A DNA stretch of 5,071 bases from an uncultured Methylococcaceae bacterium (GTDB lineage: Bacteria; Pseudomonadota; Gammaproteobacteria; Methylococcales; Methylococcaceae), in the NCBI GenBank assembly GCA_903910005.1, contig CAIVXW010000082.1, forward strand, positions 1-5,071, read 5' to 3'. The notes under the pieces are model-generated. The model was not told the DNA's origin. It did no database searches and was given only the letters and a program-made list of their open reading frames with translations. Shown here piece after piece: positions 1-5,071 of this stretch (positions within the stretch are counted from its first letter, which is position 1; the number at the start of each line of letters is the position of its first letter). Made by a program: the position numbers and the translations under genes.

Positions 1-13
1 GGGGTGAGGGGGC

Positions 14-38
14 GGTGGATGCGCTTCGCTTATCCACC
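14..38 (-). repeat. REP-like palindromic repeat (hairpin)
   Basis: GGTGGAT at 14-20 pairs perfectly with ATCCACC at 32-38. Inside it GCG (21-23) pairs with CGC (27-29) around a CTT loop, leaving a TT bulge at 30-31. Read on the - strand, with flanks, it begins GTAGGGTGGATAAGCGAAGC, a form I recognise from dispersed intergenic repeats in many proteobacterial genomes. Such REP-type elements are often mobilised by REP-associated tyrosine (Y1) transposases, but no transposase is visible here. No T-run follows the hairpin on either strand, so it does not look like an intrinsic terminator. The stem is seen directly; membership of a dispersed family comes from recall and has not been searched. Confidence 0.6.
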
Positions 39-307
39 CTACGTATCTTACGCATCTACGCAAATGATCCGATGCTTCAGACGGGCCGGCGGTGTTGAAT
101 GGGCGTGTGTAGGTAATCCAGCCGGTCAACCCGGTCTTTGGCAACAAATCGCCGCAGCAATTCTTCCACACGGTACGACGGGTCGTGTTTGTGTCAGGCT
201 GATGGTGCAAGGCGGTATTTGAGACTAGAATGGCTCTACCGGGCGGACAAGTGCCTCCCTTGGGTATTGCCGCCAAAATAGTACTCAAACGCCCCGAGAT
301 TCTCACC
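39..307. other. Intergenic or decayed region upstream of the DISARM genes
   Basis: This stretch separates the REP-like hairpin from the probable drmD start. I see no convincing gene, tRNA, terminator or direct-repeat array in it. It looks less GC-rich than the coding region, and its + strand frames use codons (CTA, GGA, ATA, GTA) that are uncommon in the genes downstream. The drmD promoter should lie here if these are the first genes of the operon, but I could not find a -35/-10 pair with acceptable spacing. On the - strand, positions 77-193 give a 38-codon open stretch with coding-like composition, which could be the remnant of a broken gene. Confidence 0.5.
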
Positions 308-3211
308 ATGCATTTATACGCTCCCGGCATGCGCGTCGTAATTCGTAGCGAGGAATGGCTGATCCGCCGGGTTGATCCCTCGGCGGATGGCGGTTATCTG
401 TTGCGATGCGATGGCCTCTCCGAACTGGTCAGCGGCAAGGAAGCCCTGTTCCTGACGGCTCTGGAAGGCCCGATCGAGATACAGAACCCCGAAGCCACCG
501 CGCTGGTAGCCGATACCAGCGACAAATATGCCGCAGCCCTGCTGTTTCTGGAAAGCCAGCGTCGCCGCAGTACCCCCAACGACGACTGCATTCGCCTCGG
601 GCATCGCGGTGTCATGAACCTGGCTCCCTACCAGATTGATCCTGCCCTTCAGGCCCTGCGTCAACCGCGCAGTCGCATCCTGATCGCCGATGCCGTCGGG
701 CTTGGCAAAACCCTGGAATCCGGCATTCTCGCCACCGAACTCATCCAGCGCGGACGTGGCAAACGCATTCTCGTAGTCACCCAGAAAAGCATGTTGACCC
801 AGTTCCAGAAGGAATGGTGGAGCCGCTTCTCCATTCCGCTGGTTCGGCTTGATTCGGTCGGGCTGGCCCGGGTGCGTAACCGCATTCCGGTCAATCATAA
901 CCCCTTCAATTTTTTTGATCGTTCCATCATTTCGATGGACACCCTCAAAAACAACCTTGAATACCGCAACTATCTCGGCAACGCCTGGTGGGACATCATC
1001 GTCATCGACGAATGCCACAATGTCGCTGCCCGGGCTGCCGAAACCGGCATGTCGCGCCGGGCCCGGCTTGCCCGCCTGCTGGCCACGCGCTCCGACACCC
1101 TCATCCTGCTTTCGGCCACGCCGCATGACGGCTCTGCCCGCAGCTTCGCTTCGCTGATGAGCCTGCTCGACCCCACCGCCATCAGCGATCCCGACGACTA
1201 CACACCGGATGACTTCAAGGACAAGGGGCTGGTGGTGCGGCGCTTCAAAAAGGATATTCGTGATCAGGTGGCGGCGGAGTTTCAGGAACGCATCACCACC
1301 TGTCTGCGCCAGAACGCCAGCCCGGAAGAGGAATGCGCCCATGAATCGCTGTTGTGCATCCCCTTCACCCAGTCGGGCCAGCACCATCCCGGCAAGCCGC
1401 AGGAACTGCAACGCATCGGCATGCAGAAGGCGATGTTCTCCAGCCCCTTCGCTGCCCTTGAATCCACCGAAAAGCGTATCGCCCTGCTGGAGCGGAAGAA
1501 TCCACCCAGTAACGATGAACAAAGCGAAATCCAGGCCCTGCGGGACTTTGCCGCCGCTCTCGGCCGCATCCACGCTGGCAACTTCAGCAAGTATCAGAAC
1601 CTTCTGACCACCCTCAGGAATCCCGCCCAGCCCTGGCAGCCCGCCGCCGATGACCGGCTGGTGATCTTCTCGGAGCGCATTGAGACCCTCCGCTGGCTGG
1701 GTGAACAACTGTCCCTGGATATGAAGCTTCGCTACCAAAAAGAGAAACCGCAAAACAATCAGATCGCCATTCTCCACGGCCAGATGACCGATACCGAGCA
1801 ACAGGATATCGTCGAACGGTTTGGCCGTGAGGACGATCCCGTGCGGGTACTGCTCTGCTCCGATGTCGCCTCGGAAGGACTTAACCTGCACTACTTCTGT
1901 CACCGGCTGATCCATTTCGATCTGCCCTGGTCACTGATGGTGTTTCAGCAGCGCAACGGCCGCGTCGATCGCTACGGCCAGAAACGCCAGCCGCATATCT
2001 TCTATCTGTTCACTGAAACCCGGGTCGACCCGATCAAGGGCGACTACCGCATTCTGGAAATCCTGCAACGCAAGGACGAACAGGCCAATTTCAACCTGGG
2101 TGATCCGGCCTCCTTCCTCAACGTCTACGATCCCGAAAAAGAGGTCGACAAGGTCAGCGACCTGATGGCCTCCGGCCAGTCCGCCGAAGCCATTGAGGCA
2201 CAACTTGATGCAGCCGCCGCCGGGACGGACGACAACGAAGGCGACTGGCTGCTGCAACTGTTTGGGGGCGGAGAGACTCCGCCGGAAAATACGGCAACCC
2301 ACAGCCTGGCTGCCATCCGCGATCCGGTCAGCCTGTTCAAAGACGACTATGCGTTTGCCAAAACCGCGCTGACGCTGCTGTCAAATGAACGGCCCTTGGC
2401 CCAGTGGGCCCATAACGATGAGGAATCCATCATTCACATCACGGCACCGCCGGACTTGCGTGAACGTTTGCGCCAACTGCCCCGGGAGGTTCAGGATGGC
2501 AACGGGCGATATACCCTTTGTGCCGATTCAACCCGCATGGCCGCAGCCATCGAGCAGGCCCGTCAGGCCAGGGCCGAGGAAGCCAGTTGGCCGCAACTGC
2601 ATTACCTCTGGCCGCAACACCCCATTGTCGAATGGCTGCTCGACCAGGCACTGCGCCATTTCCGTCGGCAGTCAGCCCCGATCATCCGCAGCCCGCACCT
2701 GAATCCGGACGAGGTCGCTTTCATCCTCATGGGCCTCATTCCCAACCGCAAGGGCCAGTCCCTGGTGGTGGAATGGCAGGTCGCCACCCGCCTGCCGGGG
2801 GCACCGATCAAACTGGAACCCTATGAGGCCTTCATCCAGCGTGCCTGTCTGTTCGCGGACACGCTCCCGAACACAGGCCAAACCATTGATCCGCAACCGC
2901 TGCAAACGCAGTTACCGGCTGCCGTCAACGCCATGCGTGACCACATGATCGCCCGCCAGTCTGAATTTGCCGCCGCCATGGACGCACGGCTCAAACAGAC
3001 ATTGGCCGATCTGGAGCATCTGCAAGGCAGGCAACTGGAGCAACTGGAACGGCGTCTGGAAAAACTGGTGGAAGGTGTCCGCGAGTCCCGTCGCGCCCAA
3101 CGCAGCCAGCAGATCGGTCGGGTTTTTGATGACTACCGGCACTGGGTGGAAGACACCCTGACCACCGAACCCGAACCCTACATCCGCCTCCTCGCCGCCG
3201 TACACCATTGA
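308..3211 (+). CDS. drmD: DISARM class 1 SNF2-like helicase DrmD
   Basis: SNF2/RapA-type superfamily 2 ATPase, about 967 residues from the ATG at 308; probably a cytoplasmic DNA translocase acting in phage restriction. Residues from that start: Y108-Q109 suits the Q-motif position; Walker A is DAVGLGKT at 128-135; motif II is DECH at 234-237; motif III is SATP at 269-272. The second RecA-like lobe has LHGQM at 489-493, motif V SDVASEGLNL at 518-527, and motif VI QQRNGRVDRYGQ at 547-558 with likely arginine fingers R552 and R555. About 180 residues separate motifs III and IV, longer than in a minimal helicase. The C-terminal region has a charged, probably coiled-coil segment near 880-930. An in-frame ATG at 230 would add 26 residues, but these use rare codons, and 'APGMRVVIRSEEW' just after M308 resembles the usual N-terminus of this family. 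Ribosome binding signals are weak for both. The adjoining methylase gene, 14 bases downstream, supports DrmD. A RapA-like or other defence helicase is the alternative. Confidence 0.85.
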   Translation: MHLYAPGMRVVIRSEEWLIRRVDPSADGGYLLRCDGLSELVSGKEALFLTALEGPIEIQNPEATALVADTSDKYAAALLFLESQRRRSTPNDDCIRLGHRGVMNLAPYQIDPALQALRQPRSRILIADAVGLGKTLESGILATELIQRGRGKRILVVTQKSMLTQFQKEWWSRFSIPLVRLDSVGLARVRNRIPVNHNPFNFFDRSIISMDTLKNNLEYRNYLGNAWWDIIVIDECHNVAARAAETGMSRRARLARLLATRSDTLILLSATPHDGSARSFASLMSLLDPTAISDPDDYTPDDFKDKGLVVRRFKKDIRDQVAAEFQERITTCLRQNASPEEECAHESLLCIPFTQSGQHHPGKPQELQRIGMQKAMFSSPFAALESTEKRIALLERKNPPSNDEQSEIQALRDFAAALGRIHAGNFSKYQNLLTTLRNPAQPWQPAADDRLVIFSERIETLRWLGEQLSLDMKLRYQKEKPQNNQIAILHGQMTDTEQQDIVERFGREDDPVRVLLCSDVASEGLNLHYFCHRLIHFDLPWSLMVFQQRNGRVDRYGQKRQPHIFYLFTETRVDPIKGDYRILEILQRKDEQANFNLGDPASFLNVYDPEKEVDKVSDLMASGQSAEAIEAQLDAAAAGTDDNEGDWLLQLFGGGETPPENTATHSLAAIRDPVSLFKDDYAFAKTALTLLSNERPLAQWAHNDEESIIHITAPPDLRERLRQLPREVQDGNGRYTLCADSTRMAAAIEQARQARAEEASWPQLHYLWPQHPIVEWLLDQALRHFRRQSAPIIRSPHLNPDEVAFILMGLIPNRKGQSLVVEWQVATRLPGAPIKLEPYEAFIQRACLFADTLPNTGQTIDPQPLQTQLPAAVNAMRDHMIARQSEFAAAMDARLKQTLADLEHLQGRQLEQLERRLEKLVEGVRESRRAQRSQQIGRVFDDYRHWVEDTLTTEPEPYIRLLAAVHH

Positions 3212-3225
3212 TTGAGTACCTGACC

Positions 3226-5071
3226 ATGCCCGCCGCTGAAACCATCCAGACCTTTGCCGGCATCACCAACGAAAACGAATTCTTCAGCCACCACTACCTG
3301 GCGGAGGTTTTCAAGGGCGATATCAAGGATCAGATCCAGGCCTGGCAACAGGCCGAAGCAAACGATAAGACCGCCCGCGCTCCGTTCAATCGGCTAAGGG
3401 ACTATGCCGCCCGCTGGTTCGGCCTGCGCGATGGGGTGACCCGCAGCCGCTCCGTCGAGGACCGGCTGGCCGCTCACCGTGAACTGCACCAACCGCTGCT
3501 GGCGGCACTGGGCTATGCCCTCCAGCCCGGCCAGGTGGAACTGCAAGCCGGCCTGCCGGTGCCGGTCTGGCAAGTTTGTGCCGAAGCGGGCAAACCGCCG
3601 CCATTGCTGGTGGTGCCCGCCTACCACCCCGGTCAGGAAGATGACGACCCGCTTGACCAGTCGCTTGCCGCCTGCCACTACCAGGGCATCCCGGTGCCCG
3701 GTGGGTTGCACGGCCTGAGTCTGGCCGAAGTCATCTCGGAAGCCCTGTTCGGTGCCGATCAGCCACCCCGCTACCTGGTGCTGGTCGGGCGCGATCAATG
3801 GCTGCTGCTCGACCGCTACAAATGGCCCAACAACCGCGTGCTGCGTTTTGACTGGAACGACATTCTCGACCGCAAGGACGGCACCACCCTTGAGGCCGCC
3901 GCCGCGCTGTTGCACCGTGATGGCCTGGCACCCGGCGGCGGTCAGGCCAGTCTGCTGGAGAGCCTGGATGAAAACGCTCACAAGCATGCCTTCAGTGTTA
4001 GTGAGACACTCAAGTACGCCCTGCGCGAGGCCATCGAACGGCTGGGCAACGAAGCCGCCCGTCAGCTCCGCGAAATCGCCGCCGAACAGAAGAAGGGCTT
4101 TTTTTCCGGCAAGGATCAACTGGATGCCGGCGACCTCAGCCTGGAATGTCTGCGCCTGGTTTACCGGCTGCTGTTCCTGTTCTACATTGAGGCCCGCCCG
4201 GAACTGGGCTACGTGCCCATTCGCAAAAGCGAAACCTACCTCAAGGGCTACAGCCTGGAGCATTTGCGTGACCTTGAACTGACCCCGCTGCTCACCCCCG
4301 ATGCCCGCGACGGCCACTATTTCGACCAGACCCTGCGCGGGTTATTTCGGTTGATTGCCAGGGGTTGTGGCGAAGGCGGCCAGATGGTCATGAGTGCCGC
4401 CAGCGTCAGGGATGTTTTCAGCCTGGCCCCGCTCGACAGCCGCCTGTTCGACGATGCCGCCACCCCCTTGCTCAACAAGGTGGCTTTTCCCAACCACATC
4501 TGGCAACAGGTCATCAAACTCATGTCCCTGTCCGGCGGCAAGGGCCGCCAGCAGGGCCGGGTCAGTTACCAGTTACTATCCATCAACCAGCTCGGTGCTG
4601 TCTATGAGGCTTTACTGTCCTATCGCGGTTTTTTTGCCGCCGAAACCCTGTTTGAGGTTCAGCCGGAAGCCAATCAGGCAGGTGAAGACGATGACGAGGC
4701 TGGCGACGACAGCGGTGGCCAAACCGGCGGCGACCTGCTCGACAGTGCCTGGTTTGTGCCCGAAAGCCGCATCGACGATTACCGCCCCGGCGAGCGCGTC
4801 CACGACCTCGACGAGTCCGGCCACAAGAAGCTGCGCCGCTACGAGAAGGGAGCCTTCATCTACCGCCTGGCAGGCCGCGACCGGCAGAAATCCGCCAGCT
4901 ATTACACCCCGCAGTCGCTGACCCGTTGCCAGGTCAAATATGCCCTCAAGGAACTGCTCAAGGACAAAACCGCCGACGACATCCTCAGCCTGACCCTGGT
5001 TGAACCGGCCATGGGCAGTGCCGCCTACCTTAACGAGGCGGTCAATCAACTGGCTGAAAAATACCTGGAAC
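3226..5071 (+). CDS. drmMI: DISARM class 1 adenine-specific DNA methyltransferase DrmMI (N-terminal part, cut by window end)
   Basis: The frame is open from the ATG at 3226 to the window edge (615 codons, no stop), so the C-terminus is missing. The first 550 or so residues match no domain I can name. They include FFSHHYLAEVF near the N-terminus, a charged helical stretch around 285-315, and an acidic, glycine-rich linker at about 486-503. The methyltransferase domain then begins: SYYTP at 558-562 (motif X region of N6-adenine methylases) and EPAMGS at 593-598, followed by AAYLNEAVNQLAEKYL (motif I, SAM binding). The catalytic (N/D)PP(Y/F) motif would lie beyond the edge. In class 1 DISARM this enzyme methylates adenine in host DNA to protect it. 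Position directly after a SNF2 helicase gene, with a 14-base gap and no terminator, indicates one operon. A weak GAG at 3214-3216 is the only ribosome-binding hint, so translation may be coupled to drmD; a TTG at 3208 overlapping the drmD stop is a less likely start. PglX or Eco57I-like methylases are the alternatives. Confidence 0.82.
   Translation, partial: MPAAETIQTFAGITNENEFFSHHYLAEVFKGDIKDQIQAWQQAEANDKTARAPFNRLRDYAARWFGLRDGVTRSRSVEDRLAAHRELHQPLLAALGYALQPGQVELQAGLPVPVWQVCAEAGKPPPLLVVPAYHPGQEDDDPLDQSLAACHYQGIPVPGGLHGLSLAEVISEALFGADQPPRYLVLVGRDQWLLLDRYKWPNNRVLRFDWNDILDRKDGTTLEAAAALLHRDGLAPGGGQASLLESLDENAHKHAFSVSETLKYALREAIERLGNEAARQLREIAAEQKKGFFSGKDQLDAGDLSLECLRLVYRLLFLFYIEARPELGYVPIRKSETYLKGYSLEHLRDLELTPLLTPDARDGHYFDQTLRGLFRLIARGCGEGGQMVMSAASVRDVFSLAPLDSRLFDDAATPLLNKVAFPNHIWQQVIKLMSLSGGKGRQQGRVSYQLLSINQLGAVYEALLSYRGFFAAETLFEVQPEANQAGEDDDEAGDDSGGQTGGDLLDSAWFVPESRIDDYRPGERVHDLDESGHKKLRRYEKGAFIYRLAGRDRQKSASYYTPQSLTRCQVKYALKELLKDKTADDILSLTLVEPAMGSAAYLNEAVNQLAEKYLE

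Noticed and set aside
175..186. ACGAC-GG-GTCGT inverted repeat as an operator
   Set aside because: The arms are only 5 bases with a 2-base spacer. This is expected by chance, and it has no clear relation to a promoter.
4..222. 72-codon + strand open frame at the left edge
   Set aside because: Its beginning (RWMRFAYPPY) is the translation of the REP-like hairpin, a familiar spurious peptide. The rest has no recognisable domain and poor codon usage.
218..290. Possible sigma-70 promoter for drmD
   Set aside because: TTGGGT at 260-265 and AT-rich AAAATA at 275-280 are present but only 9 bases apart. No pair with 16-18 base spacing was found.
314..1915. 533-codon open frame on the - strand, antisense to drmD
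   Set aside because: It lies wholly opposite a gene with full helicase motifs. Long antisense frames are expected from the C/G third-position bias, and the translation shows no domain.
3394..4317. 307-codon open frame on the - strand, antisense to drmMI
   Set aside because: Same cause: a shadow of the biased codons of the methylase gene, with no recognisable motif.
910..4635. Three seven-T runs (910-916, 4099-4105, 4629-4635) as possible phase-variable or slippage sites
   Set aside because: Each falls at an in-frame Phe-Phe pair with the reading frame intact on both sides. Seven bases is short for phase variation, and nothing else suggests switching.
4394..4921. 175-codon + strand frame inside drmMI
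   Set aside because: An out-of-frame overlap with low-complexity Ser/Ala/Thr/Pro translation. The drmMI frame runs through it intact to the YYTP and EPAMGS motifs.

Overview
The window is GC-rich, with C/G strongly favoured at third codon positions, and its coding content lies on the + strand in two large, closely spaced genes. The style of coding, together with a short hairpin repeat of the 'GTAGGGTGGATAAGCGAAGCGCATCCACC' kind at the left edge (read on the - strand), suggests a proteobacterium, most likely a gammaproteobacterium. That assignment is inference; no taxonomic marker gene is present.

Layout. Positions 1-307 hold no gene I can support. They contain a REP-like hairpin (about 14-38) and then roughly 270 bases of non-coding or decayed sequence. 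Positions 308-3211 (an upstream ATG at 230 is also possible) encode a complete SNF2/RapA-type ATPase of about 967 residues, with all the classical superfamily 2 helicase motifs. Fourteen bases later, from 3226 to the right edge, a second gene runs out of the window after 615 codons. It has a long N-terminal region of about 550 residues, then 'YYTP' and an 'EPAMGS' SAM-binding motif, so it is the front part of a large N6-adenine DNA methyltransferase.

Interpretation. A SNF2-like helicase directly followed by a very large adenine methyltransferase of this architecture matches drmD and drmMI, the two genes that distinguish class 1 DISARM anti-phage systems. In DISARM the methylase marks host DNA as self, while the helicase and the core proteins DrmA (helicase), DrmB (DUF1998) and DrmC (phospholipase D-like) act against incoming phage DNA. 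None of drmA, drmB or drmC is visible here. They would be expected to the right of the window, or elsewhere in the locus. The system itself is described in the literature, so I do not claim a new system. The points of interest are the island edge with its REP hairpin, the start-site question in drmD, and the large uncharacterised N-terminal half of the methylase.
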